Source: Oceanipulchritudo coccoides
Lineage (GTDB): Bacteria > Verrucomicrobiota > Verrucomicrobiia > Opitutales > Oceanipulchritudinaceae
Length of the DNA stretch: 64,000 nt
NCBI RefSeq assembly: GCF_010500615.1
Contig: NZ_JAAGNX010000003.1
Coordinates: 558,001-622,000 of the forward strand
Direction: 5' to 3'
Shown here: positions 39,171 through 48,974 of the stretch, one piece after another
Numbering within the stretch: the first letter of the stretch is position 1
Layout: every line of letters begins with the position of its first letter
Translations under genes and position numbers: made by a program
Notes under the pieces: model-generated
The model's database searches: none
Told to the model about the DNA's origin: nothing
The model's input: the letters and a program-made list of their open reading frames with translations, nothing else

Positions 39171-40412
39171 TCACTTCCAGAGCAGGCTTATGGGTATGGC
39201 AAACAGCTGACCTCCAAACGGTATAACCGTTTCCCCGTCATAAAGGACAATGCCGCATTTGAATCGCTTGCCGAGAGCCTGCTGTAGTTTTCTCAGCCCG
39301 TAGAAGTCGGAGGATTTGGCTGTTGCCGAAGCTTTCACCTCAATCCCAGCAATCTCCCTGCCCTTCCTTTCCAGGACGAAATCAACCTCCATTCCATCTT
39401 TCCCTCTCAGGTGGAAGAAGTCCAATCGCTCTTCATGCCAACTCGCCAGTTTTCGCAACTCCTGATAAACGAACGATTCAAGAAGTTGGCCAAACATCGA
39501 CCTTTCTTCCATCAGCGAGTCGGCATCCAAACCAAGAAGGGAACAGGCAAGGCCGGTGTCACCGAGATGGATCTTCGGGGATTTAACCAGTCGACTCATC
39601 CGGTTACTGAACCAGGGTTGTAATTCATCAACAAGGAACAGCCGCTTTAATAAGGTCACATATTCCTTAATCGTCGGGTTAGAGATTTCGAATGGCGATG
39701 CAAGTTTTGAAATGTTCAACAGTTGAGCGGACTGACCTGCCAGCAGCTGCACAAGTTTAGGTAACGCCTCCAAATGTTGAATCCGTGCGAGGTCCTGGAT
39801 GTCTCGCTGGATGAGCGTGTCTGTGTAGTCCCTGTACCAGTTTTCCCGTCGGCGTTCCGTTTGTCGCGCCAGCGCTGCAGGAAATCCGCCACCCACAATT
39901 TTTTCAGCGAGTTCAATTCCCATCCGTTTGGTTGATTCAATCTTAAAGTCGGCTGTAAAGAGTTTTTCGATAAAGCCCGGCTTTGATCCCAGCATCTCCG
40001 ATTGGGAGAGTGGCCACAGTCTCAGAATCTCCATCCTGCCTGCGAGGGAATCCGATAACTTTGGAATCGTCAGGATGTTGGCTGATCCCGTCAGGATAAA
40101 ACGTCCTGGTTTTCTGTCCCGGTCAACCAGTAGCTTTATCGCTGAAAAAAGCTCAGGTGTTCGTTGGACTTCGTCCAAAATGACTTTTTCAGGCAAGTTC
40201 CCGACGAAGCCCTGGGGATCCTCAGCTGCAGCCTCCTTGAGTCCATCATCATCAAAACTAAAGTAGTCATACCCCAGCTCCGCACCCTGCATCTTGGCAA
40301 GGGTTGTTTTCCCGCATTGTCTCGGTCCGTGAATGAGTACGACCGGTGTGTCCTTTAGAGCTTCCTCCAGGCGATCTTTCAGGAAACGGGGATAGAGAGC
40401 GTTTTCCGGCAT
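39171..40412 (-). CDS. AAA_14/DUF4143 ATPase
   Basis: 413 residues. Walker A H-G-P-R-Q-C-G-K-T-T (~28-37), Walker B K-V-I-L-D-E-V-Q-R (~76-84), sensor R-F-I-L-T-G-S-A-N, and a C-terminal DUF4143 part ending with the nuclease-like M-E-V-D-F-V-L-E-R and E-V-K-A-S-A. This is the standard ATP-dependent, restriction-endonuclease-like architecture of a large family of uncertain role, usually in accessory DNA. It is complete and of usual length. Upstream (40420-40500) lie three GCCAATT repeats, possibly its promoter. Confidence 0.85.
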   Translation of the reverse strand: MPENALYPRFLKDRLEEALKDTPVVLIHGPRQCGKTTLAKMQGAELGYDYFSFDDDGLKEAAAEDPQGFVGNLPEKVILDEVQRTPELFSAIKLLVDRDRKPGRFILTGSANILTIPKLSDSLAGRMEILRLWPLSQSEMLGSKPGFIEKLFTADFKIESTKRMGIELAEKIVGGGFPAALARQTERRRENWYRDYTDTLIQRDIQDLARIQHLEALPKLVQLLAGQSAQLLNISKLASPFEISNPTIKEYVTLLKRLFLVDELQPWFSNRMSRLVKSPKIHLGDTGLACSLLGLDADSLMEERSMFGQLLESFVYQELRKLASWHEERLDFFHLRGKDGMEVDFVLERKGREIAGIEVKASATAKSSDFYGLRKLQQALGKRFKCGIVLYDGETVIPFGGQLFAIPISLLWK

Positions 40413-40652
40413 ACGGCTAATCTAAAATAAAATATCAGCCAATTTAAAGTTTTTTTTCAGCCAATTCAAAATTTAACACCGGCCAATTTAAAGAATTAAA
40501 CCCAGACCTGAGCGAGTCCTGCCCAAAAATGGTGAGCCAGATTTGCCAATTATTTGCCAATCTCCCGACCTTTTCCCGCATTTCCCTGCACCTCTATTCC
40601 GGGTATTGACCAAATTGGCGGACTGGCGTTTACTCACACCCGGAGCGAATGC
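40413..40652. other. Repeat-rich intergenic region
   Basis: Three copies of a C-x-GCCAATT-(T/C)-AAA element lie between 40435 and 40495 (CAGCCAATTTAAAG, CAGCCAATTCAAAA, CGGCCAATTTAAAG), a possible operator set for the ATPase gene. They are followed by copy 3 of the dispersed repeat. Confidence 0.5.
40538..40602 (+). repeat. Dispersed repeat, copy 3 (partial)
   Basis: Shares ATTTGCCAATTATTTGCCAA and TTTTCCCGCATTTCCCTGCA with copy 2 at 38483 in the same orientation and spacing, then diverges. It lies about 50 bp before the glycerol kinase start. Confidence 0.7.
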
Positions 40653-42149
40653 ATGGATAGGAGACAATACATCCTCGCCCTTGATCAGGGAACGACTTCC
40701 TCCCGGGCAATTGTCTTTGACCGCTCCGGCAAGGCGGTGAGTACTGTCCAGAAGGAGTTCAAGCAGCATTACCCACAACCGGGATGGGTCGAGCACGATC
40801 CGGAGGAGATCTGGGAAAGCCAATGCATGGCCGCTGCCCGAGCAATTGAGGCCGCCGGATTAGGTGCTCAGGATATCGCTGCCATCGGCATCACCAACCA
40901 GCGTGAAACCGTTGTGGTCTGGGATAAGGCAACCGGCAAGCCGATCCATCCGGCAATTGTCTGGCAGGACCGCCGGACCGCTGATCTCTGTGGCCGGCTG
41001 AAAGAGGAAGGCTGCTCCAAAGTGATCCGCAAGAAGACGGGTCTGTTGCTTGATCCTTATTTTTCCGGGACAAAGATCCATTGGATTCTTGAGAATATCG
41101 GAGGAATCCGGGAGCGGGCTGAGCGCGGAGAAGTCCTTTTTGGCACGATTGATTCATGGCTCATCTGGAAACTGACCGGCGGAAAGGCACATGTGACAGA
41201 TGTCTCGAACGCGAGCCGGACCCTCCTCTTCAATATCCATTCCCTTGAGTGGGATCGGGAGCTCCTAGGCCTGCTTTACATTCCCGAGGCAATGCTTCCA
41301 ATAGTGAAATCCTCGTCAGAGATTTTTGGATACACAGAGGAAGGCCCTCTGCCACATGGCATCCCCATCGCGGGAGTGGCCGGGGACCAGCAGGCCGCCT
41401 TGTTTGGACAGGCATGCTTCAAGAAAGGGATGGCGAAGAACACCTATGGCACCGGGTGCTTCCTGCTCATGAATACCGGGGCCCTTCCCATCCAGTCGCA
41501 GCACAAGCTGCTCACGACAATTGCCTGGAGAATCGGGAACCGCACAGAGTATGCCCTCGAGGGTTCCGTCTTCATTGGCGGCGCCGTCATACAGTGGCTG
41601 CGGGATGAACTGCAGATCATCTCTTCGGCACAGGAATGTAATGAGTTGGCCACTACAGTAAAAGACAGCAACGGCCTGTTCCTTGTCCCGGCCTTCACCG
41701 GGCTGGGCGCTCCCCATTGGGATCCCCAAGCCCGCGGAACGGCTATCGGGATCACCCGCGGGACCAACCGGGCCCACCTGTGCCGGGCAGCGCTTGAGTC
41801 AATAGGCTTTCAGGTGGCTGACCTCGTTCGCGCCCAAATGGAAGACTCAGGGCTTCCCCTGGCGCAACTGCGCGTGGACGGAGGCGCCAGCCGCAGTGAT
41901 CCCCTGCTCCAATTCCAGGCAGATCTCCTTCAAAGTGAGGTTGTCCGGCCCAAATGCGTTGAGACAACCGCCCTCGGGGCAGCCTACCTCGCCGGTCTTG
42001 CCGTTGGATATTGGGGAGACATGGGAGAAATTTACAACAATTGGGCAGAAGCCGACCACTTTCAGCCAAACAGGTCGGCTGAAGAGATACAGCCGCTCCT
42101 TGATAGCTGGAATGATGCCGTCTCGCGCAGCCTGGGCTGGAAGCACTAA
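40653..42149 (+). CDS. glpK: Glycerol kinase
   Basis: 498 residues from ATG 40653; the frame is open further upstream, but that part repeats the dispersed element. Full FGGY kinase: [10 protein letters not shown] at the N-terminus, [36 protein letters not shown], and [10 protein letters not shown]. It phosphorylates glycerol to glycerol-3-phosphate using ATP. No glpF or glpD neighbour is present, so it seems to stand alone. Length is typical for GlpK. Confidence 0.93.
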   Translation: MDRRQYILALDQGTTSSRAIVFDRSGKAVSTVQKEFKQHYPQPGWVEHDPEEIWESQCMAAARAIEAAGLGAQDIAAIGITNQRETVVVWDKATGKPIHPAIVWQDRRTADLCGRLKEEGCSKVIRKKTGLLLDPYFSGTKIHWILENIGGIRERAERGEVLFGTIDSWLIWKLTGGKAHVTDVSNASRTLLFNIHSLEWDRELLGLLYIPEAMLPIVKSSSEIFGYTEEGPLPHGIPIAGVAGDQQAALFGQACFKKGMAKNTYGTGCFLLMNTGALPIQSQHKLLTTIAWRIGNRTEYALEGSVFIGGAVIQWLRDELQIISSAQECNELATTVKDSNGLFLVPAFTGLGAPHWDPQARGTAIGITRGTNRAHLCRAALESIGFQVADLVRAQMEDSGLPLAQLRVDGGASRSDPLLQFQADLLQSEVVRPKCVETTALGAAYLAGLAVGYWGDMGEIYNNWAEADHFQPNRSAEEIQPLLDSWNDAVSRSLGWKH

Positions 42150-42437
42150 CTAGCCTGATGCAGCCTCAACTGGGCTGATGCCAAAGCTCATATATTTCGT
42201 CTGGAGACCGGCACAAATTGGTCTAAACTAGCCACCCCCGCAGCAATTGCACCTAATTGCACCTTTGCGGTTGACAGTTATGAAACGGGACGGGAGGCTC
42301 TAGGTCCGATCGGACTATCTGATCAGTTTAAACCCCGCTACCCCAATCACCGGCATCAGGAAAACCCTCTATTTAACGGCTGCCCGAGCGGCCAGACACC
42401 GGTAAGCTTCCTTGGCAAACACAGGTAAGGCAATTTT
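42150..42437. other. Intergenic region with operator-like palindrome and repeat
   Basis: 288 bp without genes. GTCCGATCGGAC at 42304-42315 is a perfect 12-bp palindrome with a central CG, reminiscent of LacI-type operators. AATTGCACCT occurs twice in tandem at 42246-42265. Both suggest regulation of the GH16 gene downstream. Confidence 0.45.
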
Positions 42438-44630
42438 ATGCATATGAAAGCAACAATACTCAATCTCGCGATGCTGTTTCTCGCTGGCACCTCAGCTCAT
42501 TCCGCAATCGTGTGGCAGGATGAATTCAACGGAACGGAGATCGATACGGAAACCTGGACATGGGATGTGGCTTCCCATGGCTTTGGCAACGGTCAGCTTG
42601 AATATGACACCTCGCGGGCAAAGAATTCGTATATCGACAACGGCAACCTGGTCATCGAGGCATTTCGCGAGGACTATTTTGGAAAAGCGTTCACCTCTGC
42701 ACGTCTGAACACGCAGGGCCGCTTTGCATTCAAATATGGGACGCTCGAAGCCCGTATTAAAATGCCCGATACCGCCAATGGCTTGTGGCCGGCATTCTGG
42801 CTGCTCGGGAATAATTTCCCTGGCATTCTGTGGCCGGCCGCCGGCGAGATCGACATTGTCGAGATGGGTGCTGCAAGCGGAATCACGGATGGAAAACAAC
42901 AGGAGCGCATTAACAGCGCGATACACTATTCAAATGCCGCGGATGAATATGAATTTGCAGCGGAGTGGATCGATGCGGCAGTTGACCTGAGCCAAGATTA
43001 CCATCTTTATAGAATTGATTGGACCCCGTCCTCGCTGACCTTCTTTCTCGATGGTGTCCAATTCGCGAGCTGGGACATCACACCGGCCTACCTGACCGAG
43101 TTTCACCAGCCGCACTTTCCGATTCTGAACCTTGCCATTGGCGGTTGGGAAGGCTCCTACACCGGGGTTACCGATCCATCCGGCGTGACGGCCTTGCCAA
43201 CCGCAGGATCCAGTGCCAAAATGTACATCGACTGGATTCGTCTTCAGGACAATCCGGATACAGAAATCTTCCTAAGTGCCGATACGGAAGAGACCGGTCT
43301 CTTTGGCGTCTTCACAGAAACCACGCCCGTCGATAACTCCCTCGCGTACCTGACAGGTGACGAACCGGGGTTTGAATACGGATCTGAGGCAGCGCTGTTT
43401 ACCTGGAACAACATGACCGAGGCGGCGGTGCCCGGGGATACTTCTGAAGGCAGCGAGGTATGGACATTTGATATCGCTGGGGGCCAGTGGTTCGGCATGG
43501 GGGTCTTTCTCCCCAACTTCCGCAATATGAAAAACTATTCGGACGGGTTCCTCCATTTTGATATCAAGACGACTTTGACCGATGACATTAAAATCGGTGT
43601 CAAGAGTTCCCGTGGTGGCGAATCCTGGCAATGGATTGGGGACGGGACTGCCGGCCTCGGATTTGCCCGTGACGGTCTTTGGCACACCGTGAGCATTCCG
43701 CTGAACGGATATGCTAACGCGGACTTCAATACAATACATCAGATTTTCATGATCGCCGCGGACTCGGCTTCCGCTTCCACGACCTTGTCAATCGACAATG
43801 TTTACTGGGAACCGAGCGTTGTCAGGCCGAGACCTTCGAGCGGCAATTTCGGCGTGTACACTGAAACGCCTGCCAACAAAACTGCCGGCGAATACCTGCT
43901 GGGCGTTGATGGTGAGTTTTTCATCTGGAGCGAGACGCTGAATCCGGTAGCGCAAAGTCCATACGAGGGTACTGAGAGCCTGAGCTTTACCTCAGCACCG
44001 GGTCTTCAGTGGTTTGGTGCGGCCTTTACCCCGGCAGTCAAGTATGACCTTTCGGCCTGGGATAATCCGAACGGAAAACTCAATTTTTCAATGAAGACCA
44101 ATTCTTCCACGACGTTTTATGTCGGCATGAAGAGCGGAAACGTCATTGGACCACCCTCCCCGGAAGGATGGGCCAATGAGGGACCCGCCGGTGTCGGGCA
44201 AGTCTGGATCAAGTTTGCTCCGGGCAGCGATCCGTACGGATTTATCCGCGACGGAAATTGGCACAACATTGAGATCCCGATAGCCGACATTGTTGGCGAT
44301 ACGGATCTCACCCAGGTCAGCCAGCTCTTCCAGATTTTGGGAGTCGATACGGCGATCTCAGACATTGAGTTGGACGACATCTACTACTCAGGCGGCATCG
44401 CCTTCGTAACCACTGTTGTTCCGTCAGTTGTCGAAAGGGGTTTTGGCATCAGTTGGCCCTCTACCGACGGATCGACCTACACCATGGAATGGGCAACTGA
44501 GTTCGGCCCCGGCGCAGTTTGGACCGATATGGGTCAGGTCATTGAGGGCGACTGGACTAGAAAAACCATTTTTGATCCTTTTGGCCCCGGGGATACCAAA
44601 AGGTTCTACCGGGTCATTGAAACGCCGTAA
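42438..44630 (+). CDS. GH16 glucanase (laminarinase-like) with tandem C-terminal modules
   Basis: 730 residues with signal peptide (L-A-M-L-F-L-A-G-T-S-A-H-S-A). The GH16 domain spans ~25-275: W-Q-D-E-F-N-G-T at the start and the catalytic G-E-I-D-I-V-E-M with both glutamates near residue ~137, plus W-P-A-F-W-L-L-G. Two similar ~150-180-residue modules follow (F-G-V-F-T-E-T and F-G-V-Y-T-E-T; Q-W-F-G-M-G / Q-W-F-G-A-A; D-G-L-W-H / D-G-N-W-H), probably carbohydrate-binding, then a short C-terminal domain. It probably cleaves beta-1,3- or mixed-linkage glucan outside the cell. Confidence 0.88.
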   Translation: MHMKATILNLAMLFLAGTSAHSAIVWQDEFNGTEIDTETWTWDVASHGFGNGQLEYDTSRAKNSYIDNGNLVIEAFREDYFGKAFTSARLNTQGRFAFKYGTLEARIKMPDTANGLWPAFWLLGNNFPGILWPAAGEIDIVEMGAASGITDGKQQERINSAIHYSNAADEYEFAAEWIDAAVDLSQDYHLYRIDWTPSSLTFFLDGVQFASWDITPAYLTEFHQPHFPILNLAIGGWEGSYTGVTDPSGVTALPTAGSSAKMYIDWIRLQDNPDTEIFLSADTEETGLFGVFTETTPVDNSLAYLTGDEPGFEYGSEAALFTWNNMTEAAVPGDTSEGSEVWTFDIAGGQWFGMGVFLPNFRNMKNYSDGFLHFDIKTTLTDDIKIGVKSSRGGESWQWIGDGTAGLGFARDGLWHTVSIPLNGYANADFNTIHQIFMIAADSASASTTLSIDNVYWEPSVVRPRPSSGNFGVYTETPANKTAGEYLLGVDGEFFIWSETLNPVAQSPYEGTESLSFTSAPGLQWFGAAFTPAVKYDLSAWDNPNGKLNFSMKTNSSTTFYVGMKSGNVIGPPSPEGWANEGPAGVGQVWIKFAPGSDPYGFIRDGNWHNIEIPIADIVGDTDLTQVSQLFQILGVDTAISDIELDDIYYSGGIAFVTTVVPSVVERGFGISWPSTDGSTYTMEWATEFGPGAVWTDMGQVIEGDWTRKTIFDPFGPGDTKRFYRVIETP

Positions 44631-44677
44631 AGGGTATGAGCCCGATAAATTTTAAACAGTATGAGTTGGTGAATATT

Positions 44678-47485
44678 ATGAAGAGTTTAAACAAATTTCA
44701 ATCGAGTCTCGCCTCCCTGACCGTGAGTCTGGTGCTCCTGATGATGACAAGCATTGCAAGCGCTGACATCCTCGCCTACGAGCCCTTTGATTACCCGCTG
44801 GGAGCCCTCAATGGAGGCACCCCCACCACGGCAACAGGCGTCCCCACCGCGACAACGGGCGGGGGATTCACAGCCACATGGTTTTCAGGCGGAGCGGGAA
44901 CCACTATTGTGGACGGACTGACGTATCCCGGTCTACAGGTCTCCAATAATGCCTTACAGTGGAGCACCTCAGTGCCTTACCACGGTGAAAATCTCGCCAC
45001 TGCAATCCTCCCATCCACGACTCCTTCAGTGTATGTAAGTTTTCTATACAATGCCCCCTCCTACACGGCCAACAAAAGTGGGTTTGCTGTCGATAACGGT
45101 GCTGCTTCCAACGAAGGGTATTACATGGGAATGACTTCCTCCGGGACTTTCGGTGTGGCCACGGTCGCCAATGGAAGTGGGACCGTTCTGGGAACGGCCT
45201 CCGAAACCATCAACTTTAATACCACCTATTTCATCGTGGTGAAATTCGATAAGGATTCTGCCGGTACCTATTATAAAAGCGGAAGTATCTGGATCAATCC
45301 AACCCCCGGCGCTTCAGAGCCAGCGGCAAGCGGAACGTTTACCGGTTCATATACCGCGATGAACAAGATCCAGGACTTCCTGACGGCATTGGGTGGTTCG
45401 ATTGTGAAAACCGACGAGATTCGCCTGGGTACAACGTGGGCTGATGTGACGCCTTCCAATGGGGCTTCCCCTCCCGCGACCCCAACCGGGTTGATGGTCG
45501 ATTCGTCCGGCGACAACTCTGTCAGCTTGAGCTGGAACCCAGCCACGGGCAGTCCAACCAGCTACAACGTAAAACGCGCGACCACAAGCGGAGGGAGCTA
45601 CAGTACAATCGGCACCACAACCTCACCGACTGTGAGCTACACCGATTCAGTAACGGGTGGTGCGACTTACTTCTACGTCGTGTCGGCGGTGAATGTGGGC
45701 GGCGAAAGCGCGGACAGCAGTCCGCCGGTTTCCGCAACGCCCACCCTTGGAGTGCCAACCGCTCCAGCCGACCTGGAAGCAAACTCAGGCGACAGCCAAA
45801 TCACTTTGACCTGGACCGCGCCTGCCATCGGAAATCCTTCCAGCTACAATGTGAAGCGGTCCACCATCGACGGGGGGCCTTACACGGATATTATTGGCAC
45901 CACAACCGCCCCCACCACGAGCTATGTCGATACAACGGCCATTAACGGTACGGCTTATCACTATGTCGTGTCTGGAGTAAACGCGACTGGAGAGGGAATC
46001 AACTCCACTCAAGCCAGCGCCACACCTTCCACTTACACAGGCGCCTATGAGCCTTTTGACTATCCCGTCGAGGATAATCTGGACAACGGCACCCCCACCA
46101 CCGGTGACGGATTTACCGGTAACTGGACTTGCGGGGTATCCGGCTGGATTCTATCCGGCCTGACCTATACCGGGCTTCCGGTGGCCAACAATGCCATGCG
46201 CACGCCTGCTGGCCGGCAAACGGTGAGTCTCGCAGAACCCCTCTCCAGCGGAGAAAGGTGGATCAGCTTTCTTTATAAAACCAGCCCTGGAAATCCGGGC
46301 GCAAATATTAATGGTGTGTACTTTCCAAACGGAGGGTCGGGACTTTTCTTTGGTTTCGGGTTGAATCCCAATTCCGCAACAGACGGATACTTGAGTCTGG
46401 CTTCCATAAACACCACAGGCACCGGTGTTCAGGGTGCTACCAAACTGAAGGATCTGGCTCTGGGCACCTATGGTGCAACATATCTGGTCGTCTTGAGGAT
46501 CCAATTTGATACTTCGGGCAACAACGATACCATTACAGCCTATTTGAATCCGACAATGAATGCCGCAGGTGAGCCTACAGCGTCCGAAGTCGGGATCCTT
46601 ACCACCTTCGATGTCGGTACCATTTCCGGCATCGGCATGCAGGTTGCAGGAGGCGGGGAGATCATTGTTGATGAAATACGCGTTGCTGAGAATTACAATA
46701 AGGTCGTGGATGCGGTTACAGCTCCTCCGAGCGTACCCACCGGATTGAGTGCGACTCCGGGCGATAATCAGGTTTCCTTGAGCTGGACCGGATCCACAAG
46801 CGGCTATCCGACCAGTTATAACGTGAAGCGGTCTGATACCTCCGGTGGGACTTACGAGATCATCGGATCCACAACCCCCCCGAACGTCAGCTACATCGAC
46901 ACGATTCTGGGTGGGACCACTTATTACTACGCAGTGTCGGCGGTGAACATTGAAGGGGAGAGCGCTGATACGCCGTTTGTTTCTGCCACGCCCATCCTCG
47001 CGCCCCCAGTTGCTCCCGGTGGAGTGTCGGGCCTTGAAGGCGATTCACAGGTATCCTTAAGCTGGTCAGCCAGCCCATTTGCAACCAGCTACGAGGTGTT
47101 CAGGGCCTTCGATGTTGGCGGTCCTTATGACTCCATCGGTACCACGACCGATCTGACATACATCGATTCCGGACTCCTCAATGGCCAGACCTACCACTAT
47201 GTCGTCGTTGCGATTGGCGCGGGTGGAGCGAGCCTTGATAGTTCATCCGTGAGTGTATCCCCTTTCGGTCCTTTGCCTTTGGTGCTCAGCATTGAACCCG
47301 GCGTGGGCATTTCCTGGTTTGCCGCCAGTGGGGTTATCTATCAGGTCCAATGGGCCAGCGAAGATCTCGGGACCGAAACCGTCTGGAACGACCTGGGTGA
47401 TCAAATCATTGGCGACGACTCCACCATCACGGTGTTTGATCCAATGGCACCGACAGATTATATCTATCAAGTGATCTCCTTCTGA
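44678..47485 (+). CDS. Secreted fibronectin type III protein with two LamG-like domains
   Basis: 935 residues from ATG 44678. Signal peptide (L-V-L-L-M-M-T-S-I-A-S-A-D). Two ~230-residue jelly-roll segments starting Y-E-P-F-D-Y-P (residues ~25 and ~450) and four fibronectin III domains (V-S-L-S-W or I-T-L-T-W, S-Y-N-V-K-R, Y-Y-V-V-S-A-V-N) are arranged jelly-roll, two FnIII, jelly-roll, two FnIII, plus a short terminal domain like that of the GH16 protein (Y-Q-V-Q-W-A-S-E). No catalytic domain seen; probably binds polysaccharide. It lies 47 bp after the GH16 gene. Confidence 0.8.
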   Translation: MKSLNKFQSSLASLTVSLVLLMMTSIASADILAYEPFDYPLGALNGGTPTTATGVPTATTGGGFTATWFSGGAGTTIVDGLTYPGLQVSNNALQWSTSVPYHGENLATAILPSTTPSVYVSFLYNAPSYTANKSGFAVDNGAASNEGYYMGMTSSGTFGVATVANGSGTVLGTASETINFNTTYFIVVKFDKDSAGTYYKSGSIWINPTPGASEPAASGTFTGSYTAMNKIQDFLTALGGSIVKTDEIRLGTTWADVTPSNGASPPATPTGLMVDSSGDNSVSLSWNPATGSPTSYNVKRATTSGGSYSTIGTTTSPTVSYTDSVTGGATYFYVVSAVNVGGESADSSPPVSATPTLGVPTAPADLEANSGDSQITLTWTAPAIGNPSSYNVKRSTIDGGPYTDIIGTTTAPTTSYVDTTAINGTAYHYVVSGVNATGEGINSTQASATPSTYTGAYEPFDYPVEDNLDNGTPTTGDGFTGNWTCGVSGWILSGLTYTGLPVANNAMRTPAGRQTVSLAEPLSSGERWISFLYKTSPGNPGANINGVYFPNGGSGLFFGFGLNPNSATDGYLSLASINTTGTGVQGATKLKDLALGTYGATYLVVLRIQFDTSGNNDTITAYLNPTMNAAGEPTASEVGILTTFDVGTISGIGMQVAGGGEIIVDEIRVAENYNKVVDAVTAPPSVPTGLSATPGDNQVSLSWTGSTSGYPTSYNVKRSDTSGGTYEIIGSTTPPNVSYIDTILGGTTYYYAVSAVNIEGESADTPFVSATPILAPPVAPGGVSGLEGDSQVSLSWSASPFATSYEVFRAFDVGGPYDSIGTTTDLTYIDSGLLNGQTYHYVVVAIGAGGASLDSSSVSVSPFGPLPLVLSIEPGVGISWFAASGVIYQVQWASEDLGTETVWNDLGDQIIGDDSTITVFDPMAPTDYIYQVISF

Positions 47486-47505
47486 TTCGTATCATCTTCA
47501 AGAAA

Positions 47506-47522
47506 CGGGTAATCAATACCCG
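47506..47522. terminator. Short hairpin between convergent genes
   Basis: CGGGTA-ATCAA-TACCCG lies between the fibronectin III gene and the convergent MetY-like gene. There is no T-run, so its role as terminator is uncertain. Confidence 0.35.
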
Positions 47523-47570
47523 CCCTTGATCATTTCGCGGTTCCTTTTGGGTACAACAGGTCCAACCTGA

Positions 47571-48974
47571 TCAAACAAATGACAGGCTGGCCTTGGGTGC
47601 GACCGCACTGAAAGCGTGTGCCAGATCAGCGATGATATCATCCGGGTGCTCAATGCCGACGGAGAGGCGGATCGTGTTCGGCTTGATCGAGGCCAGCGAG
47701 CGGCCCTCCTCCCCTTGTTGCTGATGCGTGGAAATTGCGTTCCAAGTGGCAACTGTCTTCACACGACCCAGATCCGTGGCGCGCCAGATCATATTCAGCC
47801 CATCGTAGAACTTCCTCGTGTTAGCAGTATCCCCGGGAACCGTTTCCTTCACTTCAAAGGAAAGCATGAACCCGAATGTGGGTTCGCCGGAGTCCACCAG
47901 TTGCATGGTCTCGCGGGCAAGCTCATGATTGGGGAAGCTTTTCAAGCCCGGATAATTCACGCGATCAACAAGGTCATGCTCTTCCAGCCATCGGGCCACT
48001 GTGTCTGCGGTACTGCTCATCTGCGCCATCCGCATGCGAAGTGAACGCAAGTCATTCAGGATGAGGATGGCCGTCATCGGGCTGATATTGGGTCCATTAT
48101 CCCGGAACGGCCAGAGCTTGGCCCATGTGGCAAAGTCGGCCCGCATCTCATCAGGTCCGACTTTGCTGGGGATATTCATCTTGGAGACAATCAATCCGGC
48201 AATGGCATACCCGGAGGCACCGATTACCTTGGAGGCTGAATGAATGACAATGTCCGCGCCATGGGCAATCGGTCGGGTCAGGGCCGGAGAAGCACAGGTT
48301 GAGTCGACAATGAGCGGAATCCCCTTGTCGTGAGCCAGGCTCGCCACCATGCGGATATCAAATATGGAAAGGGATGGATTGGAGGGGAACTCGCCATAGA
48401 CAAAGCGTGTCCCTTCATCGATCAGCTCCGCCCATTCCTCGAAGATGGCCGGATTGCGGACCCACCGCACTTCTATCCCCTGCTCCTCAAAACGCCGGAC
48501 CCGGAATTGCTGGAAAGTTCCCCCGTATACTTGAGCGGAGGTGACGATGTTCGCCGGCGGAAGGGAATCATCACGGACAAGAAAGGGATCCGTCGCGGTG
48601 CGAATCGCACTCATCCCGCTGGAGGTCGCCAGACCCGAACACACATGATCTGTCCCATACCCTTCCAAAAGGGCAATGGTCTCTTCCAGGAAAAAGCTCG
48701 ATGGGTTCGCGATGCGCGAGTAACACCATGTCGGCATCTGGTAAGAAAGCGCAGCCTCCATATGGCCCGAATCGGCATAGGCCTGCGCCGGACTCAGGTA
48801 AACCGGTTCCATGATCGAACCACTGTGGGAACCCAGGGCCTGCTCAAGATCGTACAACCCGTGAGTCGCCACTGTATCGAATTTCCATGACATGGCGTTC
48901 TTCAACCGCTCCTCGCGTTTCGCGGACATTTCCTTTCCGCGGGCAATCCAATATTCTGCGCTTTTCATTTTCAC
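47571..48974 (-). CDS. Cys/Met-metabolism PLP enzyme (O-acetylhomoserine sulfhydrylase-like)
   Basis: 467 residues of the trans-sulfuration PLP family. Seen: Y-S-R-I-A-N-P-S, a C-S-G-L-A-T-S-S-G-M-S-A segment for phosphate binding, P-L-I-V-D-S-T-C-A-S-P with the ring-binding Asp, and H-S-A-S-K-V-I-G-A-S-G with the Schiff-base Lys. The E-P-V-Y-L-S-P-A-Q-A-Y-A segment and the late G-R-V-K-T-V-A-T-W-N-A differ from standard MetB/MetZ, so substrate (O-acetylhomoserine or another C-S substrate such as methionine) is uncertain. It overlaps the Lrp gene by 4 nt, which likely controls it. Confidence 0.85.
   Translation of the reverse strand: MKMKSAEYWIARGKEMSAKREERLKNAMSWKFDTVATHGLYDLEQALGSHSGSIMEPVYLSPAQAYADSGHMEAALSYQMPTWCYSRIANPSSFFLEETIALLEGYGTDHVCSGLATSSGMSAIRTATDPFLVRDDSLPPANIVTSAQVYGGTFQQFRVRRFEEQGIEVRWVRNPAIFEEWAELIDEGTRFVYGEFPSNPSLSIFDIRMVASLAHDKGIPLIVDSTCASPALTRPIAHGADIVIHSASKVIGASGYAIAGLIVSKMNIPSKVGPDEMRADFATWAKLWPFRDNGPNISPMTAILILNDLRSLRMRMAQMSSTADTVARWLEEHDLVDRVNYPGLKSFPNHELARETMQLVDSGEPTFGFMLSFEVKETVPGDTANTRKFYDGLNMIWRATDLGRVKTVATWNAISTHQQQGEEGRSLASIKPNTIRLSVGIEHPDDIIADLAHAFSAVAPKASLSFV

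Noticed and set aside
41946..41954. CGGCCCAA sequence inside glpK, similar to the junction site
   Set aside because: Lies within a conserved kinase gene, lacks the TT and the symmetric flanks, and no toxin-like frame begins there; a chance match.
44700..47480. Direct DNA repeats in the fibronectin III gene as recombination sites
   Set aside because: They reflect homologous protein domains with ordinary divergence and keep the reading frame.
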